A stretch of DNA of 64,000 nucleotides from Azolla caroliniana (GCA_043228905.1 JBHGNT010000009.1:19530001-19594000); one strand, 5' to 3'. Counted from the stretch's first letter, positions 1 through 10,198 are shown. The notes: generated by a model from the letters alone, not told the origin. Numbers and translations are program-made.

Positions 1-225
1 ATTCATCATCCGGCTCCGTAGCCGGGGTCTTCATCATCCGGCACCGTAGCCGGGGTCTTCATCATCCGGCTCCGTAGCCGGGGTCTTCATCATCCGGCTC
101 CGTAGCCGGGGTCTTCATCATCCGGCACCGTAGCCGGGGTCTTCATCATCCGGCACCGTAACCGCAACCGGGCTTGCCGTCATTCATCTCCGGACATCCC
201 ATCCGGAGGGACCGAAATCCCAACA
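1..225 (-). mobile_element. copia-A 3' LTR, cut by the window edge
   Basis: Downstream LTR of the copia-A element. The element reads on the minus strand, so this is its 3' LTR. It ends at the plus-strand bases CCCAACA and matches 4849-5073 base for base except one C/T difference near position 150. The visible part is mainly a 28-bp tandem repeat. Its outer end and target duplication lie beyond the window. Confidence 0.93.
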
Positions 226-241
226 AACTCCCCCTTCACTT
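226..241 (-). other. copia-A polypurine tract
   Basis: Read on the minus strand this is a purine-rich run, GAAGGGGGAGTT, directly abutting the 3' LTR. That is the expected place for the plus-strand primer of a copia element. Confidence 0.8.
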
Positions 242-3200
242 CGGCATGGGATGTCTCTCCAATCCGACCCTCTTCCGGCACGCTTCCAGCTTGTCGGGTG
301 TGAGCACTTTGGTCAGCATATCTGACCCGTTCTCTTCCGTGTGGATCTTCGTCAGCATGAACTCCTGGTCTTCTATCCTTTCCCGGATCCAGTGATATCT
401 TCGCTGGATGTGCTTCGTCCGGGAGTGATAGGCCGCGTTCTTCGCAAGGTGGATGGCACTCTGACTGTCGCAGTAGAGTCGGTACTCCTCTTGTCGGATA
501 CCGAGCTCTCTAATGAAGTCCTTCATCCATATTATTTCCTTGCCGGCTTCAACAGCCGCCATGTACTCCGCCTCCGTGGTTGACAACGCAACCGTCTTCT
601 GCAGCCTCGACTGCCACGAAACAGCTCCCCCTGCATACGTCATCACATACCCTGATGTGGACCGGCTGGTATCTGCATCAGCCGACATATCAGAATCAGT
701 AAAGCCGTCGAGTTCGGGCTTACCGGAGCCGAATCGGAGGCACACGTTTGCCGTGCCCTTCAGGTATCGGAGTATCCACTTGACCGCGTTCCAGTGCTCT
801 TTGCCGGGATTGCTCATGTACCGGCTCACAACTCCAACTGCATATCCTATGTCCGGTCTTGTACACACCATTGCGTACATTAAGCTTCCGACGGCAGAGG
901 CATATGGTACTTTCATCATGTCCTCCTTCTCAGCCTTTGTCTTGGGGCTTTGCTTGCTGGACAGCTTGCAGTTTGCCGGGAGGGTTGATCCGACCGGTCT
1001 TGCTTCCGACATGTTGAACCGTTGAAGCACCTTTGTCACGTACTTCTCCTGTGACAGCCACAACTGCTTCTTGCTCCGGTCCCGGATGATGTGCATCCCT
1101 AGTATTTGTCTCGCCGGACCCAAGTCCTTCATTGAGAAGGTTCGGTGAAGAGCCTTCTTCAGCATCCGTATCTTGACCTGGTCCCGTCCGACGATCAACA
1201 TGTCGTCCACGTACAGGAGGAGTATTAGAAAGTCTCCTCCTTCGAATTTCTTCACAAACACGCAGTGATCGGACTGCGTTTTGTGGTACCCTTCGTCGGT
1301 CATGAAGGAGTCGAACTTCCGGTACCATTGCCGGGGAGCCTGCTTCAGTCCGTAAAGGCTCTTCTTCAACCGGCATACCAGGTGCTCCTTCCCTTTCTTC
1401 TCGAAACCTTCCGGTTGCTGCATGTAGATCTCTTCTTCGAGGTCACCGTGAAGGAATGCCGTCTTCACGTCCATCTGTTCTACCTCGAGGTCCATGCTTG
1501 CCGCTATGCTCAGCACCGTCCGGATGGAGGTCATCTTCACTACCGGGGCAAATATCTCGTCGAAGTCGACGCCCTTCTTCTGCTGAAACCCCTTCACCAC
1601 GATCCTGGCTTTGTATCTCGGGGGGTTTCCGGCATCTCCCGGTTTCAGCTTGAACACCCACTTGTTTCGAAGTGCCCGCTTTCCTTTCGGCAATTCCATA
1701 AGTTCATATGTGTGGTTCTCATGCAGGGAATCCATCTCGTCCTGCATGGCACTCAACCACCTGCGGCTCTGGGTGTCGTGCTTTGCTTCTTCAAAGCTCT
1801 CCGGCTCCCCCTCGTCGGTTAGCAGCACGTGCTCTGGTTCCGGAAATCTCCGGGGGGCCCTTCTCTCTCTTAGAGGATATCTCCGTTCCGGAGCTTCGGT
1901 AACCGGTTCTTCCGATTCTTCTTCTTCCGAATCTATTTCGGGATCGGGGCCGGTTCCGGTATCGTTTTCATCTTCTTCGGCCGGTTCTGTTTCTTCACCG
2001 TCTTCGGCCGGATCCTCGAGTGCTAACCGGTCCCTTGCCGGTCGGGACTGCTCCTCGTAGAGTTTATCCTCACCGGTCGACTTGGGGCTCTTCATCTTCT
2101 TCTCCGACTCCCAGTCGGCGAGTGTCTTGTCCTCCATGAAGATGATATCTCGACTCCTGAATATCTTCTTGTCGACCGGGTCCCATACTCGGTAGCCGAA
2201 CTCGTCGTCGCCGTATCCGAGGAATATGCATGGCCGGGTCTTTGGATCTAGCTTTCCTCTCCGGTCCTTTGCCACATGCACGTATGCGAGACACCCGAAC
2301 ACCTTCAGATGCCGGTAGGACACTTCCTTACCGGTCCACACTTTCTGCGGCGTGTCTCCGTCCAAAGGTACTGAGGGTGATCTGTTTATCACGTATGTCG
2401 CCGTCGACATTGCCTCAGCCCAAAACCCCTTGGGTAATTTCGCATGCGCCAGCATACTCCGGACCCTCTCCATTATGGTCCGGTTCATCCTCTCGGCCAG
2501 CCCGTTTAGTTCCGGCGTCTTCGGCACAGTAAACTCGAGCCGGATTCCCTTCGAGCGACAGTACTCCTGGAACTGCCCCCGGTATTCCCCTCCGTTATCC
2601 GCTCGTATCGCTTTCAGCTTCTTGCCGGATTCTCTTTCCACTCTCGCGTGGAGTTCTTTGAAGACGGACAACACTTGGTCCTTTGTCTTCATCGGTGCCG
2701 TCCACAGTCTTCGGCTATGATCATCTATGAATGTTACGAAGTACTGGGCTCCGCCATGTGACTTCGTTTCTACCTGACACACATCGGTGTGCACCAACTC
2801 CAATGGTGCGCTACGTCTCGTCGGTGGCCTTGAGTGGAAGGAGGTTCGGTTCTGCTTACCGGCCAGGCAATCGGTGCACTTTTCCAGGTGCACATGCTTC
2901 ACTGGGATAAGGTTGTCTTCTGCAAGCCTCTTCATCCCCTTCTCACTCATGTGGCACAGTCTTTTGTGCCACAGCTCACCGGCAGTGTCGGCTGCCACAT
3001 TCAGCTCTTCCGGACATAGCCGGGAGTTCATCAGGTACAGTGTGTTGACCTTCCGGGCCCGAGCCACTATCAGGCTCCCCTTGCTGAACTTCATGACACC
3101 GTTCCGGATGCTACCCGTGTAGCCTTCATCATCTAGCCTCCCGGCCGAGATCAGGTTCAATCGGACCTCCGGAACGTGTCGCACATCCTTCAGCAGCATC

Positions 3201-4309
3201 TTGCATCCGGTTGATGTCATCAGCCACACGTCTCCTATGCCGGCAATCCGGCATGTGCCTTCATTTCCCATCCGGACACAGCCATGCTCACCGGCTGTGT
3301 AGGATGAGAAGTATTTCTTCTCCGGGGTCAGGTGGAACGACGCTCCGGAATCGACCACCCAGGTCATCTCTACACCGGCAAGGTTCAGCTCCCTCTCTTC
3401 GGTAATGAGCATTATCTCTTCTTCACTTGCCGCGAGTGCCGTCGTTCCTTTCCGGTCCTGCCCTTGCCGATCCGGACCTCTCCGGTCCGTGGCTCCCCGG
3501 TATGCACCGTTTCTCTCCGGTGACTTCTTCGAATCGGTGTCGTCGGCTCCGTTGTCCTTTCGGTAATGCCGACAATTCTTCCGGAAGTGCCCCGGCTTCC
3601 CACAGTGGAAGCATGTGGGCCTTCCTCTTGACTGCGACCGGGTCCCCGACTTCTCCCGTCTTTGCGGACTCCGGTTCCATTGTCTTCCCCGATCCGATTC
3701 GGTAAGCAGCGCCTTCGAGTCGGAGGCCGGTTCTTTATCTCTCCGACGCGCTTCTTCGTTCAAAATGCTTGTCTTTACCGTTTGTAGAGACAAGTTATCT
3801 TCGGTGCAGGAGGTGCTGAGAGTCACCACCAAGTTCTCCCAGCTTTCCGGCAATGTACACATCAGAATGATGGCTTGCATTGCATCCTCCAACGGGAACT
3901 TGATCGCCGCAAGCTGGTTCACGAATCCCATGAACGTGCTCACGTGTTCCACCATATTCTCGCCGTCCCGGTACTTGAGGTTCACTATCTTCCTCATCAG
4001 GGAGGTCCGGTTCAACGCATTCTTCCTCTCGTAGAGGCCCGACAGCTTCTTCCACATCTCATATGCGTTGGTGTCGTTCGCCACATGTTGTAGGACGCTT
4101 ACATCGACATATTGCCGAATCGTCGCTACGACTTTCCGGTTCAGGAGCTTCCACTCCGACTCTATTACTCCCTTGGGTATCTCGGCATTGTCGATCGGTT
4201 CGTACAGGTCTCGGACGATGAGAAGGTCTTCCATCTTTATCTTCCAGTCGGCGTAGTTCTGTGAGTTCAACACCATCATGCCCGGAGGCCCACTACCGCC
4301 GCCTTCCAT
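236..4309 (-). CDS. copia-A gag-pol polyprotein (intact)
   Basis: Single uninterrupted 1357-residue Ty1/copia polyprotein. I chose the ATG at 4309 (MEGGGSG) because the in-frame extension upstream runs across the primer-binding site into the LTR. Domains in order: UBN2-type gag; CCHC zinc knuckle CFHCGKPGHFRKNC near residue 232; aspartic protease VVDSGASFHLT near 316; GAG-pre and integrase with HTDVCQ near 506, RADNGGEY near 570 and NGLAERMNR as the D,D,E signature; reverse transcriptase with LLYVDDMLI near 1032; RNase H with CDSQSAIHLAKN near 1278. All catalytic residues I looked for are present. Together with two near-identical LTRs, this suggests a recently active, possibly still competent element. 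The order PR-INT-RT-RH is diagnostic of copia rather than gypsy. Confidence 0.97.
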   Translation of the reverse strand: MEGGGSGPPGMMVLNSQNYADWKIKMEDLLIVRDLYEPIDNAEIPKGVIESEWKLLNRKVVATIRQYVDVSVLQHVANDTNAYEMWKKLSGLYERKNALNRTSLMRKIVNLKYRDGENMVEHVSTFMGFVNQLAAIKFPLEDAMQAIILMCTLPESWENLVVTLSTSCTEDNLSLQTVKTSILNEEARRRDKEPASDSKALLTESDRGRQWNRSPQRREKSGTRSQSRGRPTCFHCGKPGHFRKNCRHYRKDNGADDTDSKKSPERNGAYRGATDRRGPDRQGQDRKGTTALAASEEEIMLITEERELNLAGVEMTWVVDSGASFHLTPEKKYFSSYTAGEHGCVRMGNEGTCRIAGIGDVWLMTSTGCKMLLKDVRHVPEVRLNLISAGRLDDEGYTGSIRNGVMKFSKGSLIVARARKVNTLYLMNSRLCPEELNVAADTAGELWHKRLCHMSEKGMKRLAEDNLIPVKHVHLEKCTDCLAGKQNRTSFHSRPPTRRSAPLELVHTDVCQVETKSHGGAQYFVTFIDDHSRRLWTAPMKTKDQVLSVFKELHARVERESGKKLKAIRADNGGEYRGQFQEYCRSKGIRLEFTVPKTPELNGLAERMNRTIMERVRSMLAHAKLPKGFWAEAMSTATYVINRSPSVPLDGDTPQKVWTGKEVSYRHLKVFGCLAYVHVAKDRRGKLDPKTRPCIFLGYGDDEFGYRVWDPVDKKIFRSRDIIFMEDKTLADWESEKKMKSPKSTGEDKLYEEQSRPARDRLALEDPAEDGEETEPAEEDENDTGTGPDPEIDSEEEESEEPVTEAPERRYPLRERRAPRRFPEPEHVLLTDEGEPESFEEAKHDTQSRRWLSAMQDEMDSLHENHTYELMELPKGKRALRNKWVFKLKPGDAGNPPRYKARIVVKGFQQKKGVDFDEIFAPVVKMTSIRTVLSIAASMDLEVEQMDVKTAFLHGDLEEEIYMQQPEGFEKKGKEHLVCRLKKSLYGLKQAPRQWYRKFDSFMTDEGYHKTQSDHCVFVKKFEGGDFLILLLYVDDMLIVGRDQVKIRMLKKALHRTFSMKDLGPARQILGMHIIRDRSKKQLWLSQEKYVTKVLQRFNMSEARPVGSTLPANCKLSSKQSPKTKAEKEDMMKVPYASAVGSLMYAMVCTRPDIGYAVGVVSRYMSNPGKEHWNAVKWILRYLKGTANVCLRFGSGKPELDGFTDSDMSADADTSRSTSGYVMTYAGGAVSWQSRLQKTVALSTTEAEYMAAVEAGKEIIWMKDFIRELGIRQEEYRLYCDSQSAIHLAKNAAYHSRTKHIQRRYHWIRERIEDQEFMLTKIHTEENGSDMLTKVLTPDKLEACRKRVGLERHPMPK

Positions 4310-4320
4310 TTTCTGTGTTA

Positions 4321-4337
4321 CCGTCGCTCTGATACCA
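4321..4337 (-). other. copia-A primer-binding site
   Basis: The minus strand reads TGGTATCAGAGCGACGG, three bases inside the 5' LTR. TGGTATCAGAGC is the usual plant copia primer site, complementary to the 3' end of initiator tRNA-Met. Confidence 0.93.
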
Positions 4338-4340
4338 GTT

Positions 4341-5073
4341 TGTTGAAAAAGGGGTGCTCGGCCACAACCGAGGAATGGGATCAACTCACAATAAAACAGG
4401 AAATACAAAATGCACAAAACAATAGAGAGAAAGGTACACTGGATGTTTTACGTGGAAAACCCTAAATGGGAAAAACCACGGGAGTCCTCAAACTCCAACT
4501 ATCACTATGAACAGGGATGTACACTGGTGAAGCTACAAGGCAACAACCTTGAGCTCACTGTCTTCGCCACAGGCGGCGGCAATACACAGAGGCAACGACC
4601 TCTTCGTCTCTCTCTCTCTCTCTCTCTCGGCTGCTCTCACTTCGCATGAAAATTAAGCAACAACAAAAACTGTTTGCCCTAAGTCATATTTATACACATA
4701 TGACTTTCGGGCTATTTACAAATATAGCCTCAAGGGCTCTTGGCAAACATATTCACAAATATGTCCCCGCATCCGGATCTCCCTCCGGGTACATTCGTCA
4801 TCCGGCTCCGTAACCGGGGTCTTCAGCATCCGGCTCCGTAGCCGGGGTATTCATCATCCGGCTCCGTAGCCGGGGTCTTCATCATCCGGCACCGTAGCCG
4901 GGGTCTTCATCATCCGGCTCCGTAGCCGGGGTCTTCATCATCCGGCTCCGTAGCCGGGGTCTTCATCATCCGGCACCGTAGCCGGGGTCTTCATCATCTG
5001 GCACCGTAACCGCAACCGGGCTTGCCGTCATTCATCTCCGGACATCCCATCCGGAGGGACCGAAATCCCAACA
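4341..5073 (-). mobile_element. copia-A 5' LTR
   Basis: 733-bp LTR with TG...CA ends (plus strand TGTTGAAAAA...CCCAACA). It holds a CT-rich run near 4609-4630 and eight 28-bp repeat units. The 3' copy at 1-225 is nearly identical. A relative with a different repeat unit is the solo LTR at 30145-31048. Confidence 0.95.
4796..5018. repeat. 28-bp minisatellite in the copia-A LTR
   Basis: About eight units of 28 bp built around CCGGCTCCGTAGCCGG or CCGGCACCGTAGCCGG. Each unit is a short dyad (CCGGCT...AGCCGG) that can form a hairpin. The order of the CT and CA unit types in the last six units is the same as in the other LTR (positions 1-165). Confidence 0.93.
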
Positions 5074-6305
5074 CTTTCGTGGTATACTTTGGAGTTGACC
5101 ATGACTTCCTTGTTGCACACACTAGCTTCAACCCTTGCTTCCTTACCGCCACCGTCCTTCTCTTGGGTCTTACATCGGTTAATGCCCAAGTCTCTCGAAC
5201 GAGTGTGGAGGGATCCATATGTTTTCATAGTTTGTCTTTGTCGTGCTACCCTTAGCCGCTTCCACCTTATGGTTGTCCGCATTGGCTTTGACCTTTGTTT
5301 CTTTGCCGCCACCTTCGGTCTCTTGGGTCTTACATCAGTTAATGCCCAAGTCTCAAGAACCTTTGTGGGGAAAGTCTCTTCATGATCGTTGTCTACCCTC
5401 TTCGGCTTGACATCTCCATCTTCTTCGCACATATTATCTTCGGCCTTCACTTCCTTGCCACCACCTTCCGTCTCTTGGATCTCACGTTTGCTTTCCGACA
5501 CATTTGCCCAAGTCTCTGGAACAAGTGTGGAGAAAGTCTTGACACGGCCATCCGCCATTGACTCGTCCATAGCCACCTCTGACTCGATGTCATTTTTCGT
5601 GGCTATCTCCTCAATCATGTCGGCCTCACACTTTTTATTTCCCTTGATCATGGAAGCTTTGCTCATGCTTGCACCTTCATCACTTGATGTTTCAGACACG
5701 ATGCGTGTTCCAAAACATTTGTCTTTGCTTGAAGTGGCATTCGCCACCCTCGATTCATTTGTTTCATTCTTCATCATTGTTTCTTTGCAAGACGAGAAGG
5801 CATCTTGTTCCAAATCTTCTCTTGTGGTGTTGTCGTACCGAACTTGGGTCTTCGTATTGGTCATATCATGACTCCACCTTTGTTGGGAGGTCTCTTCTTC
5901 CTTGATAACAATTTTAATCGGTTTTGGTTCCATTATAAGATTCTCTTTGGCCTCGACTTGCACCTTTAATTTCTCATATGCCTCGTTTATGAAGGCCTCT
6001 ATGTCGAGTAACATCGAACCTTCCCTCTTCAAGCTCTCTTCTTTAGGTGGTAGTTTGTTGTTGCTTCCTCGATCGATCGATTTCACAAACATTAGGACTT
6101 TATCTTCCCCCACCAATCTTTGATTCTGCTCTGAGAGTTGTGTAAAGTGACACTCGAACTCAATGAAAGCATGCATGGCACTTTGGTGGGTCTTTAATGA
6201 TGATACCCATTGGCCGAACTCGTATAGGTTGCATCGCTTCGGCTCTTTGTATCTATATGCCTCCATAAGATATCCTCCTACCACCTTGTTTCACGTGGGG
6301 TTCAC
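5074..6305 (-). pseudogene. gag-like frame with repeated C-terminus, cut by copia-A
   Basis: A minus-strand frame starts at the ATG at 6284 and stays open to the copia-A junction, where the annotated frame runs into LTR sequence; copia-A therefore truncated it. It begins about 20 bp after the LTR-like arm ends, with a leader resembling a gypsy primer-site region (TCTTTGGTGAACCCC). The N-terminal part (residues about 20-110: WVSSLKTHQ, HFTQLSEQNQRLVGEDKV) looks like a gypsy gag, which is a weak resemblance. From about residue 230 the protein is acidic and Lys-rich with degenerate repeats built on ETWALTDVRPKR. A frameshift near 5218 puts the last repeat copy in another frame. No zinc knuckle or protease is seen. 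I do not recognise a specific family. Confidence 0.5.
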
Positions 6306-7162
6306 CAAAGATGCCGCGAAAATACGACGAGGATACATGAACTTGAGGTAGGACCCCGGGGCCTTCGACTGGAGGATATCACATTCGTGCTTTTATATTT
6401 TTAACAATTAACGGAAAGAAGAAATTTAATAATTTTTCATTAGCAAAGGAAAAGAAATTACAAGATATCCCAAGATTGGGATTCAGAAGTTTAGGTTTAC
6501 TAAGTTTAATAGAAAAGCAAAATTAGGGGTTTTGAGAGATATGGCTTCCGTAGAGAAATTAAGATTAGGTTATACGAGAGATATGGCTTCCGTAGGGAAA
6601 ATTAATATTAGGTTATACGAGAGATATGACTTCCGTAGGGAAAATTAGCATTAGGTTATATGAGAGATATGGCTTCCGTAAGGAAAATTAGGGTTTATGA
6701 GTGTTATGGCTCCGTGAGATAAGGGAACCGAGAAGGAAAAGAAAAAAATATTGGAGAGCCATAACACTCATAAACCCTAATTTTCCTTACGGAAGCCATA
6801 TCTCTTGTATAACCTAATGCTAATTTTCCCTACAGAAGCCATATCTCTCGTATAACCTAATCTTAATATTCCCTACGGAAGCTATATCTCTCGTATAACC
6901 TAATCTTAATTTCCCTACAAAAGCCATATCTCTCAAAACCCCTAATTTTGCTTTTCTATTAAACTTAGTAAACCTAAACTTCTGAATCCCAATCTTGGGA
7001 CATCTTGTAATTTCTTTTCCTTTGCTAATGAAAAATTATTAAATTTCTTCTTTCCGTTAATTGTTAAAAATATAAAAGCACGAATGTGATATCCTCTAGT
7101 CGGAGGCCCCGGGGTCCTACCTCAAGTTCACGTATCCTCGTCATATTTTCGCGACATCTTTG
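6306..7162. repeat. 857-bp inverted repeat of two LTR-like arms
   Basis: Arms 6306-6712 and 6756-7162 (407 bp each) are reverse complements with only scattered differences, separated by a 43-bp spacer. Each arm holds three to four 43-bp repeats around GAAGCCATATCTCTCGTATA and ends with a GC-rich block (GGCCCCGGGGTCC) followed by TTTTCGCGACA or a variant. The outer ends share TCTTTG, as if each were followed by the same primer-site region. I read this as two LTRs of one gypsy-like family placed head to head. Confidence 0.85.
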
Positions 7163-7310
7163 TGGGAAAGCAAACCGGAACCGGCTAGAAAGCAAACCGG
7201 AACCGACCGGAAAGCAAACCGGAGCCGGCTGGAAAGCAATCCGAAACCAGCCGGTAAGCAAACCAGAACCGGTTGGTAAACAAATCGGAACCGGCGAAAT
7301 CGACAATCAG
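7163..7310. repeat. about 20-bp degenerate repeat (AAGCAAACCGGAACCGG)
   Basis: About six imperfect units of GGAAAGCAAACCGGAACCGG directly follow the right arm of the inverted repeat. They probably belong to the internal leader of the same element. No protein signal is seen from here to 7654. Confidence 0.75.
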
Positions 7311-7654
7311 ATGGTGTCAAAAACCAGGCGGATCCGACAACCGGTGACCAGACGGAACCGGTGATCGGTCGGAATCGGCGACCAGACGAGCCTAGACGCG
7401 GACCGGACGGATTGGATGAGCGACAATCGAGACAAACAAATGATAGGATGATGTGGCTAATTAAAGTAAAGTAAAGAAAACTAAAGTAAAGGTCATGTGG
7501 ATGGTCGTATGCAACTAAAAGAAAAAGCCATGCAACTAAAAATAGATGCAACTAAAAGTGGACATGCAAAGTAACATTGAAGGCTATGATCAACGGAGAA
7601 CTCCATATAAAATTCCATTTTTTTCCTACACACATTCTCTCTCCATTTTATTTT

Positions 7655-8016
7655 TCTTTTCCTTCTTAGCTCCCTTATCTTATCGAAGCCATATCTCTCA
7701 TAAACCCTAATTTTCCCTATGGAAGCCATATCTCTCAAAATCTAAAATCTCTTATCAAAGCCAAAAACCCTAAATTTCTATTGAATCCATATTTAGTTTC
7801 TTCTAATCTATTATTCTAGTAATCTCCATAAGCTAAACTTTTGTAATCTCAATCTTGGGATTAATTGTAATCTTTCTTTCTATTTGTTAATGAAATTTGT
7901 CAATCTTTCTTATTTCCATTAATTGTTTAATATAAACATACGAATCTGATATCCTCTGGTCAGAGGCCCCGGGGTCCTGCTTCAAGTTCACGTATCCTCG
8001 TCGTATTTTCGCGACA
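7655..8016 (+). mobile_element. third, diverged copy of the LTR-like arm
   Basis: Starts at a TTTTCTTTTCCTTC block also present at the centre of the inverted repeat, holds two GAAGCCATATCTCTC repeats and ends with the GGCCCCGGGGTCC block and TTTTCGCGACA. It is in the same orientation as the right arm. Its upstream limit is uncertain and could lie near 7441 (TGATAGGATG). It abuts LINE sequence at 8017, so it may be a 3' or solo LTR inserted into the LINE. Confidence 0.6.
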
Positions 8017-8608
8017 TCGCTCAACACGGTTGGATGCAAGATATAGAAAAATGGTTTGGTAGATGGGATGCAAGACACTTGCTTCATGATGCATCACTAG
8101 ATTGCTCTGTAAATGAGGCCTTTTTGCAACGCCAATGTACCATGACATGGGACAAATGTGGAGGCTCACGCTTCACACATTATACTACACATGTTTCACC
8201 TAACTACAAAACCATATTCTTCGCGAAACGGGAAAAGCATACACATCGACACATGTTAGAGCCCATCCCGTTATTTGCCATTTGAACCATTGCTTCCATG
8301 CGACGTAGCTTGTTACCCCGTACGAGATGTACGGAGAGTCAAGTGTGATGAGCGAGGGTCGAATGTTATCATGATGTTGTTGTGTATGTGTAGGGGGCAT
8401 AAATGTAATTGTGAGTCTATATGTATGTGAACACATGCACACGTGTGTGCATGTGGATGGATACGAGGAGGTGTGAGTGAGTGTCCAGTGTGAATGCTCG
8501 AGGGGGCTTACACCCCTATGAATCTACCCCCTCTGGTACTATTTAACCCCTTATGGGGAATGAATGAAACATGAATAATCATTTTCTCTCTTAATCTCTC
8601 TCTCTCTG

Positions 8609-8640
<32 letters not shown>

Positions 8641-9175
8641 CCCCTCAACGTTGAATCCCCTTGGGAGGGGGGTGGAGCCATTCTAGGCATCACCCCCCAC
8701 CCCGCAATGCTTCTCTATGCTTCTCAATGCACATGATCTCTCTCGCCATCAATCCCATACTCTCCATCATCATCATAACCACCATGTCTATCTTTATCAT
8801 GATTATCATCGTCCTTAACCCTAACCCTAAAACCTACAACATAGCTTGCATGCATTGCGATGTGAGACGGGGCGTTAGGGCACAAGTGATGAGAGTGGCC
8901 GGCTATGCACACTTTGATACAATGCTCTGCCTTTGATCATATTCGACCATGTTTTCCACATCCCTTCGACCGAGCCCAATCCATGCACGGATTTCTCTCA
9001 CAACCACAATGTGCACTCTCGATTGCAATATTCATTGGTAAAGTTCTTGAACATCGAGAGTCGCTACTCACTTTCACACGTATCACGTGAAATGTAATAT
9101 TTTTGGTCTCATAGGTCATATTTGACCTCCGAAGACGATAATATAATCTATCTATCTATCTATCTATCTATCCTT
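8017..9175 (+). pseudogene. LINE ORF2 C-terminus and 3' end, split by a solo LTR
   Basis: 8034-8285 encodes a fragment (WFGRWDARHLLHDAS, HVSPNYKTIFFAKRE) that continues, after removal of the solo LTR at 8311-8841, into CDVACMHCDVRRG and then CSAFDHIRPCFPHPF and FIGKVLEHRESLLT in shifted frames. This order (basic stretch, C-x2-C with a later C, short FIG...HRE tail) fits the zinc-knuckle C-terminus of a plant LINE ORF2. A short 3' UTR and a (CTAT)n tail at 9149-9172 complete the 3' end. Frameshifts and stops show it is dead. The assignment rests on motif shape and the tail, not on a database match. Confidence 0.6.
8311..8841 (+). mobile_element. solo LTR, same family as 61061-61622
   Basis: 531-bp LTR, TGTTACCCCG...CCTACAACA, flanked by a perfect 5-bp target duplication TAGCT (8306-8310 and 8842-8846). 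It starts with a small hairpin (CCGTAC-GAGAT-GTACGG), has a long CT microsatellite in the middle and a telobox-like CCCTAACCCTAAA near its 3' end. The paired LTRs at 61061 and 63927 identify the parent family. It interrupts the LINE fragment. Confidence 0.95.
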
Positions 9176-9360
9176 CTATAAAAGTAAGTTCATAATGAAA
9201 AAATTACAAGAGAGCTTATGGACAAGTTATCTTTAGAAAACAACATAGCACCATTGATCACCTTTGTCACCCTTTGAATATGATTGAAAGAAGTTGTTTG
9301 AGAGGTAAGGGTTTATATCGTTGCTTCCTAGACTTCAAGAAAGATATTGATATGGTATAG
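9176..9360 (+). pseudogene. LINE reverse transcriptase remnant
   Basis: Nucleotide similarity to 10910-11095: ACTTATGGACAAGCTGG-like and CACCATTGATCACCTTTGTCACC-like blocks, then a degraded form of the RT motif DFKKAFD. It follows the tail of the previous LINE directly. Too decayed to translate. Confidence 0.55.
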
Positions 9361-9739
9361 ATACAGGTGCGGTCTATATAAACCGACAGAGTTCTACATC
9401 AATGTCAATATCATTGAGCCGGTTTATATAGAGTGAGTAGGGTTTATATAAACCGCCTTTGAAGTAGAGTGATTATGGTTTAGCTAATTAGCTATTGACC
9501 TTAATCATTCTTTGGCTCAATTGAAAGATATGGAGGAAAGAGTTTAGAGATCTAGTGCAATCTTATGTGAAAGAAAAGAACCACGAAGGAAGAAGAGCTA
9601 CTAAAATAATCAAATAGTGACTTTTATAGCTTTTTACAATGAGATTTGGCTCCTTAACATTAGGGTGGCGATTTGGCTACAAGCATTTTTTTGAGATTTA
9701 CTCTTACCCCCCATTTTGTAGTGTCTTCTTGAGCTTTAT
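9361..9739. other. unclassified stretch with a small palindrome
   Basis: No protein or RNA gene recognised. It contains GGTTTATATAAACC (about 9449-9462), a 14-bp palindrome, and two related half-sites upstream, possibly remains of a small inverted-repeat element. Confidence 0.35.
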
Positions 9740-10198
9740 TGTTGAGAATCAAGCTCAACCTAGTGCAACGTGTGAACACACGCTTTGAGAATCTATGATC
9801 AGTCAAAAGTCAAGAGTCACACCACTACTCTCTACACATTAACTATGTGTCATAGAATCATATTCTATGACACATAACTAATGAGTTCCATATTCCCCAT
9901 GACTATGAGTCTTCACATTCCCCAAGAGAGAGTTGTTGTTGTAGTGAGTTAATGAAGAGAGAGGGTGACCTTATATAAAGCACCCTTCTCCTACTTCATA
10001 CTAAGTTAGTTGTGACTCCTTGTAATGCTACATTTTGTATTTGCTATTCTACTTGTGAATATACACCTTCTTCTTGAGTACGTCATTTTCAATCGTCTAT
10101 CTATCTTGTGCTTCTCTTCTCTCCTCTCTTCTCTCACACATACACACACATAACACACATCTCTTCCGCTGCACAAGAATCATATCTGATTCTTTACA
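9740..10198 (+). mobile_element. solo LTR of the copia-B family
   Basis: 459-bp LTR, TGTTGAGAATC...GATTCTTTACA, in opposite orientation to the copia-B LTRs at 11324 and 23107. Perfect 5-bp target duplication TTTAT at 9735-9739 and 10199-10203. It carries an extra near-perfect palindrome (about 9839-9880) absent from the other copies. Confidence 0.94.

Noticed and set aside
8811-8833. CCCTAACCCTAAA as an interstitial telomere
   Set aside because: Only two units within an LTR end; the 61061 copy has a degraded form. A telobox-like motif, not a telomere tract.
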